64,000 nucleotides of DNA from Deinococcus humi (GCF_014201875.1 NZ_JACHFL010000007.1:124001-188000), one strand, 5' to 3'; positions 36,051-45,515 are shown, counted from the first letter of the stretch. Notes: generated from the letters alone by a model not told the origin. Translations and numbers: made by a program.

Positions 36051-37154
36051 ATGTGCTCTGCGAGACGCCAGGATGTGCTCATTGTGGGCGCAGGCCTTTC
36101 CGGCCTGGTGGCCGCCGATCTCCTGACTCGCGCTCACCTGAACGTCCTTGTGCTTGAAGCCCGCGACCGCGTCGGGGGACGCACCCATTCTGTCCGCATG
36201 CCGGCCGAGACCAGCGCCTGGACCGATCTGGGTGGTGCCTGGACCCGCCCTCATCACACCGAGGCCCGGCGACTCGCTGAAGAGCTCGGTGTGGCGCGAT
36301 TTGCCCAGTATGTAGAGGGCGACGGCCTCCTCGACCTGGGACCGCGGGGGGTTGAGCGGCTCGCTGAGCCCTCGCCCATGACCGGTGCGGCCCGGTTTTA
36401 TGACGGTGCACAGGCCATGAGTCACCAACTGGCCGCGCGTTTGCCAGCAGGAAGCATCGTGCTGAACGCACCTGCGACCGCGATAGAAGTGGCGGCGGAC
36501 GGGGTCGAGGTTCGTGTTCAGCGGTCCATCCAGGCATGCGAGACGTTCAGCGCGCGCGCCGTCATCGTGACCCTGCCACCGCGCCTGGTGGCAGGCACGC
36601 TGAACTTCCAGCCCGATCTGTCACCGCAGTTCCGGCAAACGCTTCTGGACATGCCCACCTGGATGGGGCACGCTTCAAAAGTGTTCGTGAGGTACCGGGA
36701 GGCTTTCTGGCGGGACCAGGGCCTGTCTGGTTTCGCGCTCAGCGGGCGCGGGCCACTCGAGGAGATTCATGATGTCTCCTCGCCGGATGGGCAACTGGTG
36801 GCGCTCTTCGGCTTCTTGTCAGGCGGGCCCTACTGGCGTAACCAGACGCTTGAGCAGCGTCAGCAGGCGGTCATCGAGCAGCTCGTCCGCCTCTTCGGGC
36901 CACAGGCGCTGACGTTTCTTACCTACCACGAGATGGATTGGGTCCAGGAAAAGTACACCAGTACCGCAGAGGACGCCGCCGTCCCGCTGGCCGACTTCCA
37001 GTACGGGCACCAGGCTTTTGAGGAGCCTGCATTTGGAGGCCGGGTCTTCTGGGCTGGCACGGAGACCTCGGCCGTTGATGGGGGGATGCTTGAAGGCGCG
37101 GTTCGGTCCGGAAAGCGCGCGGCCTACCTGGTTCAGGCGACGTTGATGGATTGA
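36051..37154 (+). CDS. Flavin monoamine oxidase-type FAD oxidoreductase
   Basis: A 367-residue FAD-dependent amine oxidase family protein. The dinucleotide motif VLIVGAGLSGLVAADLL is followed by NVLVLEARDRVGGRTHSVRM near 29, the substrate-domain strand ARAVIVTLPPRLVAGTL near 175, and the C-terminal FAD block GRVFWAGTETSAVDGGMLEG near 330. No Tat signal or lipobox is present, so it is cytosolic. I start at the ATG at 36051 since the FAD motif follows after 8 residues; an alternative ATG at 35958 has a better ribosome site and would add 31 residues. It oxidises amines or similar compounds, substrate unknown. A second member is encoded at 47745-49358. Confidence 0.82.
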   Translation: MCSARRQDVLIVGAGLSGLVAADLLTRAHLNVLVLEARDRVGGRTHSVRMPAETSAWTDLGGAWTRPHHTEARRLAEELGVARFAQYVEGDGLLDLGPRGVERLAEPSPMTGAARFYDGAQAMSHQLAARLPAGSIVLNAPATAIEVAADGVEVRVQRSIQACETFSARAVIVTLPPRLVAGTLNFQPDLSPQFRQTLLDMPTWMGHASKVFVRYREAFWRDQGLSGFALSGRGPLEEIHDVSSPDGQLVALFGFLSGGPYWRNQTLEQRQQAVIEQLVRLFGPQALTFLTYHEMDWVQEKYTSTAEDAAVPLADFQYGHQAFEEPAFGGRVFWAGTETSAVDGGMLEGAVRSGKRAAYLVQATLMD

Positions 37155-37269
37155 CACGGCTCCCTGTAGGCAGAGGGGAGAGGACGCCTCGAGCGTGCTG
37201 CCTGTTGATCAATGCCGCGCTCGGCCAAGCACTTGACGTGGATCGCCAGCCTCAGCGTTGAGGGCATGG

Positions 37270-37646
37270 AGAGACCCTGGCGCTTTTCATGAACTCCGCG
37301 ACACCGGTGCAGCCAGATCTTTCTTTGCTCCTCTGCTGGGGAGGACCGCGTCCCAGCAACTGTTCACAGGATCAACCTCTGGAGCGACGGTGCGGCCCTG
37401 CGTGAACTCCCCATACTGCACGCCTTCAGGTGGCCTCTACCGTGCGCTGCAACTACTCCAGCGAGCAGCGGGCAGACGTCCTCATGAGCGTCCATTCTGC
37501 GCACCAAAGTCTCGAATTTTCATTGCCATCTCCGGACGACGTCCCTGCTTCCCTCCGACGCCGCGACAAACTGTGGCGTGTCAATCTTGGCAGAAAGTCG
37601 TCCCTCAGGGCGCCTGCTGACGCCGTCACAGTAGGGTTGCCAGAAC
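37270..37646 (+). mobile_element. IS6-like element, decayed copy E (C-terminal part)
   Basis: Plus-strand pieces of the same transposase: FHELRDTGAARSFFAPLLG, then after a frameshift an aligned QVASTVRCNYSSEQRADVLM. The right end near 37633-37646 (GGGTTGCCAGAACA) resembles the terminal repeat. No left terminal repeat was found; boundaries are approximate. Confidence 0.6.
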
Positions 37647-37659
37647 ACTGCAATCAACG

Positions 37660-38220
37660 CGTGGGCCGCGCTCACGCTGGGATTTGGCCTGAAGTCGGAC
37701 CTGACCGTCAACCGACATCCAGATCAAGCGGTGTTCCTGGGCGAGGCTCTCGCTGTACCCGGTCCGGTAGGAGATGCGTCGGCACGTCTCCTGCACCGCG
37801 CTGCACAGCACCACCTGGCCTTCTAGAGCCCATGCCGCTGGCAGGGTGAACGCCCCCGCCGCGATCGCTTCGCCGTTGTGATTCCGTATCGGAGCAGCCA
37901 TCGACCAGACTTGCGATTCCCAATCCTCAAAGGTGGCGACGCCCTACTGAAAGACCGTTTCGAGGATCAGCGCTGCGTACTCAACCTCATCGGTGTCCAG
38001 GCCAGATGCCTTGGGATCGTTCAGCACGCGCATCACCACTGGCCAAGGGCGGTGGGCCAGCAGCATCTGCCCGTTCGCACCGTGGTAGGTAGCACCGATC
38101 CCACCTTGGGCAGGCAGACACTGTCCAGGTGACGCCCATATCCGCCTGCAAGGGCGGCCTGATCATGAGCCACATGGATGGGTTTGCATGTCGGGCCACC
38201 AGGGAAGGGGCGCACTTGCT
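37660..38220 (-). pseudogene. Decayed IclR-family regulator (effector-binding part)
   Basis: Reading the minus strand across stops and frameshifts gives consecutive pieces like the C-terminal domain of IclR-type repressors: HVAHDQAALAGGYG and LDSVCLPKVGSVLPTT, then VVMRVLNDPKASGLDTDEVE and YAALILETVFQ, a stop, GVATFEDWESQVWSMAAPIR and NHNGEAIAAGAF. The order and the final AAPIRN-GEAIAA block fit the family. The DNA-binding N-terminus is missing. It lies directly after IS copy E and is probably a casualty of IS activity. Family assignment is moderate. Confidence 0.45.
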
Positions 38221-38336
38221 CCTCTTTCCTAACAGGGTCTCTGCTGTATGGGGCGGTCATAAGGGAGAAACACAGCTCAGAATGCGAGCGGTAAATAGCG
38301 CCTGAATCTCGCTCGCTCAGAGCGCCCCCCCAACTC

Positions 38337-39371
38337 TCAGTCGTGACGGGTTCCGCCTTTCACCACCGGCAAGATCGGGCGCTCCTCCCGGTGGCTGCCC
38401 CGCTGCCGGTGGCTGAGGGGGGAGACATGCCGGTCCACCCGCGCGAGCGTCATGAGCTGGCCGGTCAGTTTGGGGAGCAGGTCGTACAGCATGACGAGCC
38501 CCTTGGATGGAGCAAGCGGGTAGATCACTGGACGGTAGTGTTCCATCGCGTCAACCACGGCCCGAGCGACCTGCGTGGCCTCCTGCACAGGCCTGACCAT
38601 GTGCGCCCCTTGACCGCCCTCCTTCACGTTGTCGACATGATCGAAGATCGGGGTTCGGGTTGTCACCGGGAGCAGCACGCTCACCCGGATGCCTGTACGT
38701 TCCACGTACATGAGTTCCTGACGCAGAGCCTGCGTCAGGAGTTCCACGAACGCTTTCGTGCCCGCGTACACACCGGTGAACGGAAAACCGACACGCCCCT
38801 CGATGGAGGACGTGTTGATGATGTGACCGAAGCCCTGAAGGCGCATCACGGGCAGTGCAGCCTGAACACCGTGCAGGACGCCCATGACGTTCAGTTCGAT
38901 CAGATTCCGGGTGCGCTGGGGATCACTGTGCTCGACCGTATCTATGAACCACGTGCCCGCATGGTTCATCATCACGTCCAGGCGGCCGTAGGTGGCCACG
39001 GCCGTGTTCACCAGCCGCTGCACTTGGGCTGGGTCAGTCACGTCTGTCACGGCCACCGTAGCTTCACCCCCAAGCTGACGCACCTCATCGGCGACGCCCT
39101 GGAGGGTTTCCTTGTGGCGTGCGGCCAGGACGACCCGCGCGCCCCGCTGCGCGCACTCCAGTGCCACGGCTCGGCCGATCCCACGGGACGCTCCCGTGAC
39201 CACCACAACCTTCCCGGAAAGGGCTTCGCCTGGCCCTGAGCGCGACGCCTTAAGGAACTTGAGGGCTACGGTCGCCCCAAGAGTCAAGGTCAGTGCCTCC
39301 AGAATGGGGGCGATTTTACGCTGTGATTTGAGGTGGACTGTGTAAAGCCGGAGGGGAGAGAGGCTATCCAT
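38337..39371 (-). CDS. SDR-family oxidoreductase with hydrophobic N-terminus
   Basis: A 344-residue classical short-chain dehydrogenase with an extra N-terminal part. Residues 20-42 (APILEALTLTLGATVALKFL) are hydrophobic and may attach it to the membrane. The cofactor motif is VVVVTGASRGIGRAVAL (residues 55-71), NHAG near 136, and the catalytic set is INTSSIEG (Ser about 190) with YAGTKAFV (Tyr, Lys). After the domain the tail (HMVRPVQEATQVARAVVDAM, PSKGLVMLYDLLPKL) fits the membrane-type SDR subgroup found in actinobacteria and Deinococcus. Substrate unknown. The final 30 residues are Arg/His-rich. The ATG has only a weak ribosome site. Confidence 0.85.
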   Translation of the reverse strand: MDSLSPLRLYTVHLKSQRKIAPILEALTLTLGATVALKFLKASRSGPGEALSGKVVVVTGASRGIGRAVALECAQRGARVVLAARHKETLQGVADEVRQLGGEATVAVTDVTDPAQVQRLVNTAVATYGRLDVMMNHAGTWFIDTVEHSDPQRTRNLIELNVMGVLHGVQAALPVMRLQGFGHIINTSSIEGRVGFPFTGVYAGTKAFVELLTQALRQELMYVERTGIRVSVLLPVTTRTPIFDHVDNVKEGGQGAHMVRPVQEATQVARAVVDAMEHYRPVIYPLAPSKGLVMLYDLLPKLTGQLMTLARVDRHVSPLSHRQRGSHREERPILPVVKGGTRHD

Positions 39372-39448
39372 TCCACAGTCTTGAACGAAAGGGAGTCCTG
39401 CAAGGACCGACGAAGCCTATCGCTACTTTGCCTTTCGTAACAGCTTCC

Positions 39449-39872
39449 TTAAATCAGGCCAGATCGCGCGCCCTTCCCCCAGAGGTGGGGGAAGAAGGCG
39501 CTGGCTGCCTCGGTCTCTCGATGTTCCGGCAAGAAGACGTCCAGTACGGTTCTGCGTTCATCCACGGCTCGCCACAGCCAGTGCCCTACCCCACCGACAG
39601 CCACGTACCGTAACGTCCAGGTGTCAACGGGAAACCCGGCGTCCCTTCCCGCTGGCGTACGCCCTGAGCGAAGAGACCTCTGCACCTGATGCACCAGTTT
39701 TGGATAGATTCGCGCGTGACGCTGGTTGCCCACTCCAGCAGCAGTTCTTCTGCATCCCGGTCACTCAGGGTAAAGCGATGGGAGAGCCGATCACGACGAG
39801 GGGAAACCGGTGCCCGGGAAGCCTTGTACCGCTGGACACCGCATCACCCTATCCCAACGCCTTGCCACAACC
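39449..39872 (-). mobile_element. IS6-like element, decayed copy F (N-terminal part)
   Basis: The right terminal repeat CCTTGCCACAACC ends at 39872. The minus strand then reads the transposase middle region: DTWTLRYVAVGGVGHWLWRA, then VDERRTVLDVFLPEHRETEA, with the N-terminal part out of frame. It is truncated after the region where the second catalytic Asp would lie. Confidence 0.65.
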
Positions 39873-40250
39873 GTAGGAAACGCAAATCGCAGGTCGGTCT
39901 GCAAGTTATCCTGAGAAGGCGGCTCAGGTGTGTCTTGATCGCAGAAAAAGACCTGTAGGAGCCGACTTCCATTCAGGTCACGAGTTTGAGTGCGGAGTCG
40001 GGTGACGCCAATGCCGCTGGGCACCTCCCCAGACTCCAGCAGGTTGCTCGAAGTCAGGCCCTCACCAGCACAGCTGAACCGCCGTTCCTGTCGCAAGGCG
40101 ACGCCTCATCACGACCGCCTGGCCCCGTTCTGGGGGGGCGTGTAGTAAACGGCTAGAAGTGCAGGCTGCCCGCCAGGAACATTGGCCCACACCACGTTCG
40201 CTGCCAGAACCCGGAAGTCAGAAAGGCAGCTGCGTTCCCCTGGTGAGACG
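39873..40250. other. Intergenic stretch, no gene seen
   Basis: About 380 bases between an IS remnant and the end of the HAD phosphatase gene. Minus-strand frames here have no domain or ribosome site. Confidence 0.4.
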
Positions 40251-40925
40251 TCAGTCCCTGGGCGCGACAAAGCGAACGATGTCTTGAGGCGTAAGGGCGA
40301 TGTGATCGGGAGTTGAGGCCTGAAGCCGTTCCAGGGGGTCAATGCCCCAGGTCACTGCGACGGCTGCCGCTTTTACCTTCTGCGCTGCGATTACGTCGCG
40401 TTCCTCATCACCGACGTGGGCGAGGCGTGAAGGCGCAATGCCCGTATCCCGCATCAATCGTCGGAGCAGTAGCGCCTTGCCAAACAGGTGGTGGCTGGCA
40501 TAGACGCGGGCCACGCAGCGCTCCAATCCATTGTTGTGAAGGACGGCGCGGATATTGTCCTCGCTATTCGTGGACACGATGAAGGCGTGGACGCCTCGTT
40601 CCGTCAGTTGCTGGAGCAGTTCTGGAACGCCTGAATGCAGTTTGATGTGAGAGGTCACGGCTCGGTATGCGCGGATGACCTCCAGCATCATGCCGGGCAT
40701 ATGAGATGCAGGGATGCCCATGGCCCGGCTCCGTTCACGGACTGAGAGAAACCGCAGACGCGCGTAGGATTCGGTGGTCAGCGCCTCGTAGCCGCGCCGC
40801 TGGGCCACCTCGTTGTACAGGTTCACCACCACGCGAGGAGAGTCTGCAAGTGTGCCGTCGAAGTCGAAGGCGACGTGGCTGATGTGGGGTGCGTTACCGT
40901 GTCCTCCACGCGTCATTGTTTTCAT
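40251..40925 (-). CDS. HAD-superfamily hydrolase (phosphoglycolate phosphatase-like)
   Basis: About 224 residues. All HAD motifs are visible: motif I VAFDFDGTLADS (nucleophile Asp about residue 18), motif II VSTNSEDN, the Lys of motif III in LFGKALLLRRLM, and motif IV HVGDEERDVIAAQ. The cap domain between motif I and II is helical (type C1), as in phosphoglycolate phosphatase. Substrate unknown. The start is uncertain: the frame is open to 41027, overlapping the end of the TetR gene, and no clear ribosome site is seen before 40925. It is downstream of the TetR gene on the same strand and may be co-transcribed. Confidence 0.8.
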   Translation of the reverse strand: MKTMTRGGHGNAPHISHVAFDFDGTLADSPRVVVNLYNEVAQRRGYEALTTESYARLRFLSVRERSRAMGIPASHMPGMMLEVIRAYRAVTSHIKLHSGVPELLQQLTERGVHAFIVSTNSEDNIRAVLHNNGLERCVARVYASHHLFGKALLLRRLMRDTGIAPSRLAHVGDEERDVIAAQKVKAAAVAVTWGIDPLERLQASTPDHIALTPQDIVRFVAPRD

Positions 40926-41004
40926 GGACGGAAGCGTATCGTAATTAGCGCGAGTGCACATCTGCCAAATTGCGTGGACTCCAGCGTTCATGACCAGCAT
41001 GGCC

Positions 41005-41550
41005 TCACCCCGAATCATGTAAGGCACGCGCCCAGCGATCCAACATCACGTCCTCCGGCGGTCGACCATGCCGTTCCACATAGAACACCACCGCCCCTAG
41101 CGCAAGATTGATCACCGCCTCAGCGTCAATGCCGGGCGCAGCGGCCAGGATGCGGGACTGCTCTGCAATCACCTTCGGCGCTGTTAACCCGACTGCGAGC
41201 GACCGTATCGGTTCGCGCCGGGCAGCAGGCAACAGCGCGAGCGCCACACGCCCGCCAACACTGCCGTAATACGTTGCTGCCGCCCCCAATAATGCCCGGA
41301 TCGGATCCTGCCCTGACGTGACGGGCTCGGGCACGCCTGACAGAACGTGGTCGATCAGTGCCGTCGTCAGCGCGAGCTTGTCGGGATACCGGCGGTATAG
41401 GGTCGTTTTCGATACGCAGGCCCTGACGGCCACGTCCTCCATCCCTACCGCATCAAGGCCGCGTTCCAGCACCAGGGCGCACGCCGCCTCTAGAATCCGG
41501 GTGTCGGCCAGCGGACTCCGGGGACGACCTCGTGAACGACTTCCACTCAT
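41005..41550 (-). CDS. TetR-family transcriptional regulator
   Basis: A 181-residue TetR-type repressor. Residues 8-60 are the DNA-binding domain: RILEAACALVLERGLDAVGM then EDVAVRACVSKTTLYRRYPD (recognition helix) and KLALTTALIDHV. The rest is a helical ligand-binding domain (LLGAAATYYGSVGGRVALAL, APGIDAEAVINLALGAVVFY) with the C-terminal TetR_C type end RHGRPPEDVMLDRWAR. I start at the ATG at 41550 because the frame before it lacks a start signal. Its target is unknown; the HAD gene 80 bases downstream is the nearest candidate. Confidence 0.85.
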   Translation of the reverse strand: MSGSRSRGRPRSPLADTRILEAACALVLERGLDAVGMEDVAVRACVSKTTLYRRYPDKLALTTALIDHVLSGVPEPVTSGQDPIRALLGAAATYYGSVGGRVALALLPAARREPIRSLAVGLTAPKVIAEQSRILAAAPGIDAEAVINLALGAVVFYVERHGRPPEDVMLDRWARALHDSG

Positions 41551-41689
41551 CTGTGCCGCCAATCCTAGCGCGCGCGTGACCCAGCGCCTGGCCCCAGGAA
41601 GCTTGCTCTCATTGATCACGGTACAGGCTCGGCTTCATAAGCTGATGGGGCGCTTCTGATCACTCGGCGCCGCGTCACCCTGCCCCAAC

Positions 41690-41967
41690 AACTTGTCACA
41701 ACCGCCGGAGCAGTGAGCATGAGCACATGTGGTGCAGGTCTCCAGCCAATCCGGGAGCGAACTTCATACACCACGCGCCGATGGTTTCGTGACTGATCTC
41801 TATGCCGCGTTGGTAGGGCAATTCTTGGGCATTTCAGTCGCTCAGTGGGGAACGCTTGGAGAGCCAATTTGCGTACCCGATGGTGCTCACCGGGGATTGG
41901 TGACGGTAGGGTTTGGTGTCGATCACCCCGGATCAGCCTACCCCGATCCAATTAAGGCAGCACAACC
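41690..41967 (-). mobile_element. IS6-like fragments, copy G and a solo end
   Basis: The bases 41690-41703 read AACTTGTCACAACC, a solitary IS end with no transposase beside it. From 41967 (AAGGCAGCACAACC, an eroded end) downward the minus strand reads the N-terminal part of the transposase: VSTIGYANWLSKRSPLSDWN, then QELPYQRGIEISHETIGAWC and MKFAPGLAGDL, but no catalytic part. Frameshifts are present. Confidence 0.6.
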
Positions 41968-42028
41968 TTCCAGTTTGTTACTCGCTGCATATTGCTTCTC
42001 TCCATGGCAAGGCTAGATTGTGAATTGA

Positions 42029-42050
42029 TATTGATATATCGTTCTCAATA
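42029..42050. promoter_or_regulatory. Fur/Zur-box-like palindrome
   Basis: Inverted repeat TATTGA-N10-TCAATA at 42029-42050, preceded by a further TTGA. Its AT-rich, GATA-like layout resembles a Fur-family box, and it lies upstream of a fur/zur-type pseudogene, a CobW GTPase, an L28 paralogue and a zinc-binding lipoprotein-like gene, which in other bacteria are under Zur. The functional assignment is inference. Confidence 0.5.
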
Positions 42051-42442
42051 TGGCCGAAACTGTGAAGGACATCAGCGCGGTTGACCATGCTTACCCGGAA
42101 CAGGGCGAGCTGGTACAAATCGTATTTCTGATCGGTCACTCTGTCTCACTTCTGCCCCGACTGAGAACAGCTGTCCTTGACCGTGGTGAGGGTATACAGT
42201 TTGCCGCTGACCCGCCCGGCGTCGCCTTTGCTTCCAATCTGACACAGACGGTTTCTCTCGGCGAACTCCTCGCCGTCGTGCCACTTAGAGGAAGGATCCA
42301 CGCCATCGGTGGCCCGCACGCAAGCCCAGAAGTCGCAGCTCAGCAGGGCCATTGTGAAGTGGATCTGCGGACGGTCCGGGCGACTGCACCTCAAAAGCCC
42401 GCACGCGGCCTTCTTTCCGGTGAAGGAGGGCACTGCCACTGA
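42050..42442 (+). CDS. Unassigned ORF at the head of the zinc operon
   Basis: A 130-codon frame that begins on the last base of the palindrome and ends with a stop overlapping the ATG of the fur-like pseudogene (TGATG). The translation (for example VQIVFLIGHSVSLLPRL and LTQTVSLGELLAVVPLRGR) matches nothing I know, there is no clear ribosome site, and the composition is only moderately protein-like. It may be a leader region, an eroded gene, or non-coding. A minus-strand frame over the same bases also looks partly protein-like, so I give low confidence. Confidence 0.3.
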   Translation: MAETVKDISAVDHAYPEQGELVQIVFLIGHSVSLLPRLRTAVLDRGEGIQFAADPPGVAFASNLTQTVSLGELLAVVPLRGRIHAIGGPHASPEVAAQQGHCEVDLRTVRATAPQKPARGLLSGEGGHCH

Positions 42443-42844
42443 TGTCCACCTTGAAAACCCCACAGCGCCGGAGCCTTTCGCGCGACCGGATTTGGGCGGT
42501 TCTTGAGCATGCTCCTGGCCCACTCAAGGCCGAGAAAGTGTGGACGCAAGCGGCTGCCGAGCGTCCTGCTTGGGCATCGCCACCGTTTACCGCGTCTTCA
42601 AACACTCATGGTCGAGGGACAGGTCAGGGCAGTCGCGCTTCCCACCGGTACACAGTACGAGCGCTGTCACGCTGGAGATCACCCGCATTTTCTGTGCCGC
42701 TGATGCCAGGTGGCCTATGACCTGCCTTCCAACCTATTCCAGTTCCAGTTGCTGACCGTACCGTTCCAGATGGATGCCTACGAACTCATCCTGCACGGCC
42801 TGTGCCCGCAGTGTTTATCCATTCCAATAAGGACCCATCCATGA
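42442..42844 (+). pseudogene. Fur/Zur-family regulator, inactivated
   Basis: Reading across frames gives a clear Fur-family protein: SLSRDRIWAVLEHAPGPLKA in the first frame, then (frame change near 42570) LGIATVYRVFK, the recognition helix, then (second change near 42605) LMVEGQVRAVALPTGTQYER and HAGDHPHFLCR, a TGA at 42701-42703, and [19 protein letters not shown] in the same frame, ending with LCPQC. The two CxxC-type pairs are the structural zinc site. The frame would end at 42844, overlapping the CobW start (ATGA), a sign of the ancestral coupling. Two frameshifts and one stop make a sequencing error less likely, so the regulator of this operon seems lost, or is supplied from elsewhere. 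Confidence 0.8.
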
Positions 42845-43899
42845 AGCAGTCCCAAGACCTACCGTCCATTCCCGTCACCGTGTTGTGTGGTTTTCTGGGG
42901 GCGGGCAAGACCACGCTGCTCAACCACCTGATCCGCCATTCTGGCGGGCGCAGGATCGCTGTGATCGTCAACGAATTTGGCGCGGTCAACATCGATGCCA
43001 GTCTGGTGGTCAAGACCGACGAGCAAACGATTGAGCTGTCTAATGGCTGTATCTGCTGCACGCTGCGCGGCGATCTGCTGCTGGCCGTGGAAGAGCTGCT
43101 TGAGACCCGCGAACTCAACGCCATCTTGATTGAATCCACCGGTATTGGTGAGCCGCTGCCCATCGCCCAGAGCTTTTGCCTGACGCCAGAAGAACTGGAG
43201 ATCGAGTCTGAGCCCGGTCAGGCAGCCATTCCCAATCTGCTGGGACGGGTGCATGTGGACGCCATGATCACGGTGGTGGACAGCGCCCAGTTCTTTGGCC
43301 TCTGGAACCGGCAGGACAACATTCCCGGCGACGATTTTGGGCGGGGCTTCGGAGAGTTACTGGCCGAACAGCTCGAATTCGCCGACATCGTGGTCTTGAA
43401 TAAAACCGATCTGGCCGCATCCGACGATGTGCAGCGACTCCGCGAACTGGTAGGTATCACCAATCCGCGCGCCCGCCTGCTGGCCGCCCAGCAGGGTCAG
43501 GTGGCTGTGGAAGACGTGCTGGACGTGGAGCTGTTTGACTTTGATCAGGCCAGCCAGATGGACGCCTGGATGGCCGAGCTGGAAAAGAAACACACACCCG
43601 AAAGCGAGACCTGCGGCCTGGGTACCCATATTTACCGCGCCGCTCAACCCTTTGATTCGGCGGCCCTTCAGCGTGTGCTGATGGGCGGTTTGCCCCGAAA
43701 CGTGATTCGCAGTAAGGGCTGGGTCAATCTGGGCGACGGTCTGGCTACGCTGTGGAATCACACTGGGCGGCAACTGGCTCTGGAAGGCGCCGGCGAGTGG
43801 CATGACCCGGCAGGGGCGTTTAGCGAGATCGTGTTTATCGGACGTGATCTGGACGGAGCCGAGCTTGACCGGCTGCTGGAGAGGGCCATTTCGCACTGA
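42841..43899 (+). CDS. CobW-type GTPase, zinc metallochaperone family
   Basis: A 352-residue COG0523 GTPase. The start has AAGGA 7 bases away. The P-loop [14 protein letters not shown] is near residue 17, the family's metal-binding CxCC motif is NGCICCTLR near 75, followed by [12 protein letters not shown] and the NKTDLA guanine motif near 195. The C-terminal CobW domain (residues 245-350) ends with [18 protein letters not shown]. Members next to zur, L28 paralogues and ZnuA genes are zinc chaperones that serve proteins during zinc shortage. It has no His-rich tail. It is the first intact gene of the operon and its start overlaps the end of the fur-like pseudogene. Confidence 0.88.
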   Translation: MKQSQDLPSIPVTVLCGFLGAGKTTLLNHLIRHSGGRRIAVIVNEFGAVNIDASLVVKTDEQTIELSNGCICCTLRGDLLLAVEELLETRELNAILIESTGIGEPLPIAQSFCLTPEELEIESEPGQAAIPNLLGRVHVDAMITVVDSAQFFGLWNRQDNIPGDDFGRGFGELLAEQLEFADIVVLNKTDLAASDDVQRLRELVGITNPRARLLAAQQGQVAVEDVLDVELFDFDQASQMDAWMAELEKKHTPESETCGLGTHIYRAAQPFDSAALQRVLMGGLPRNVIRSKGWVNLGDGLATLWNHTGRQLALEGAGEWHDPAGAFSEIVFIGRDLDGAELDRLLERAISH

Positions 43900-43945
43900 C
43901 CTCCACCGTCCTTTCCTTCTCCGCTTCTCTACAAAGGAGTTTCTA

Positions 43946-44191
43946 ATGAGCCGTGAATGTTATCTGACAGGCAAGAAGAATCTGGTGGTCAACCGTGTGA
44001 TCCGTCGTGGCAGGGCGCGGGCGGCGGGCGGCGTGGGCCGCAAGGTCACCGGTGTCAGCAGGCGGGTGCAGAAGGCCAACCTGCAAAAACGCACCATCCG
44101 CGAGCACGGCGTGACCAAGACGGTCTGGCTCAGCGCCCACGCCTTGCGCACCCTGGTGCGCGGTGGCTTTCCTCAAGTGGAATTGATGTGA
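43946..44191 (+). CDS. rpmB: 50S ribosomal protein L28 paralogue
   Basis: An 81-residue L28 protein: [20 protein letters not shown] at the start, then [20 protein letters not shown] and [17 protein letters not shown]. There is only one Cys, so the four-Cys zinc site of zinc-binding L28 forms is absent. In many bacteria a zinc-free L28 paralogue sits in the Zur regulon and replaces the zinc form when zinc is scarce. The location between CobW and the ZnuA-like gene fits that role well. AAGGAG 8 bases before the ATG. The stop overlaps the next start by 4 bases. Confidence 0.88.
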   Translation: MSRECYLTGKKNLVVNRVIRRGRARAAGGVGRKVTGVSRRVQKANLQKRTIREHGVTKTVWLSAHALRTLVRGGFPQVELM

Positions 44192-45081
44192 AGGGCCTGA
44201 TCCTGACCAGCCTGCTGGGTCTCGGAAGCGCCCAGGCGGCCTCCCTGCAAGTCAGCGTGTCCAACAGTATCCTGTCCGATCTGGTGCGGAATGTGGGCGG
44301 AGAGCGCATGAGCATCAACGAAATTGTTCCCACTGGAGTCGATCCACATACCTTTCAACCCTCGGCCAGCGTGATCCGGAGACTGGTCGGGAGCCGGGTG
44401 CTGTTCATCAATGGAGCAGGGCTGGAGCCGTGGTTGCCGCAGGTGCGGGCCTCTGCGCCGTCGGTGCCTGCCCGCACCCTGACCAGTGGCCTCAAGCTGC
44501 GCGAGGGGGATGAGGAAGAGGGCGAGGACCATGTTAGAGAGGAACACAGCGACTTTGATCCCCACGCGTGGTGGGATCTTGGGCTGGCGGCAGGCTATGT
44601 CAGGAACATTCAGGCCACCCTCAGCACCCTCGATCCAGCGGGTAAGGCAGACTATGTCAGCAACACAACGACGTACCTTAAAAAGCTGAGCGAAGCTGAT
44701 GTCTACGCGAAAAGGCAGTTCGCCACGCTGCCTGCCAGCAAACATCAGATCGTGACCAACCACGATGCCCTGAATTATTTCGCCGCCCGTTACGGCCTGA
44801 AACTGGTGGGCGCAGTGATTCCTGGCCTGAGTACCGAGCGTGAGCCGAGCGCCCGTGAGCTGGCGACGTTGATCACGACGGTCAAGCAGAGCGGCGCAAA
44901 GGTGATCTTCACCGAGAACACGGTCGACACCCGCCTTGCCCAGGCGCTGGCGAAAGAAACCGGCGCGCGGATCGCCCCGCCGCTATACACCGACGCGCTG
45001 GGGCCACGCGGCAGCTCGGGCGAGACCTTTCTGAAAGCCTTCCGCTTCAATTTGGATCAAATGATCAAAGAACTGAAGTGA
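44188..45081 (+). CDS. znuA: Zinc ABC transporter substrate-binding protein (ZnuA-like)
   Basis: A 297-residue cluster 9 binding protein. The start is the GTG at 44188, overlapping the L28 stop (GTGA). The signal peptide is [17 protein letters not shown]. The metal-site residues are visible: [13 protein letters not shown] (His about 53), an acidic His-bearing loop with [17 protein letters not shown] (about 110-130), [15 protein letters not shown] (His about 190) and [15 protein letters not shown] with the last carboxylate. The acidic/His loop is typical of zinc members. No permease or ATPase partner (znuB, znuC) is present in the window, so it must work with components encoded elsewhere. Third gene of the zinc operon. 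Confidence 0.85.
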   Translation: MKGLILTSLLGLGSAQAASLQVSVSNSILSDLVRNVGGERMSINEIVPTGVDPHTFQPSASVIRRLVGSRVLFINGAGLEPWLPQVRASAPSVPARTLTSGLKLREGDEEEGEDHVREEHSDFDPHAWWDLGLAAGYVRNIQATLSTLDPAGKADYVSNTTTYLKKLSEADVYAKRQFATLPASKHQIVTNHDALNYFAARYGLKLVGAVIPGLSTEREPSARELATLITTVKQSGAKVIFTENTVDTRLAQALAKETGARIAPPLYTDALGPRGSSGETFLKAFRFNLDQMIKELK

Positions 45082-45501
45082 CCCTCGCCCTTCATTCTTC
45101 AGGCTGATTCACGTAGGTCTGGGTTCCACCATCGATCCTGCCCCGCATCCATTTCTTGAGGGGCAGGAGGCGGACTGGCTTGATGGCGAAGGTTGGCGCA
45201 GAGCATCAACGGCACAGATCCAATCAATTTCACTCGTAGGCATGGTGCCCCTGCGCCTTTCCTGCCTAGAATCAAGAGAAGGCAACACCTTCCCTCCCAC
45301 AACCTGCAGGTCTCATTCACGCACGTGGTTTATTGCCGGGCCAATCAGGCCAGCGATGTACGCTTTAAACAGGCAATAGTGAGCGACGCGTCCTTTCGTT
45401 TACAGGGGCGTTCTGCCTGGGGAGACCCCTGCCGTGCCTAGCCCATCAGAAGACGATCTCCCGAACTGCAGGCTCAAGATCCTGACCAATTTAGTCGGGT
45501 T
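45082..45501. other. Intergenic stretch before the ABC exporter
   Basis: About 420 bases between the zinc operon and the exporter gene. Short frames here are not convincing. The right end holds the likely leaderless promoter described separately. Confidence 0.4.
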
Positions 45502-45507
45502 TATACT
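45502..45507 (+). promoter_or_regulatory. Leaderless-type -10 element
   Basis: TATACT ends 8 bases before the exporter ATG at 45516, and there is no real ribosome site. Transcription would start at or near the ATG, as is common in Deinococcus. Confidence 0.5.
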
Positions 45508-45515
45508 CGTGAGGC

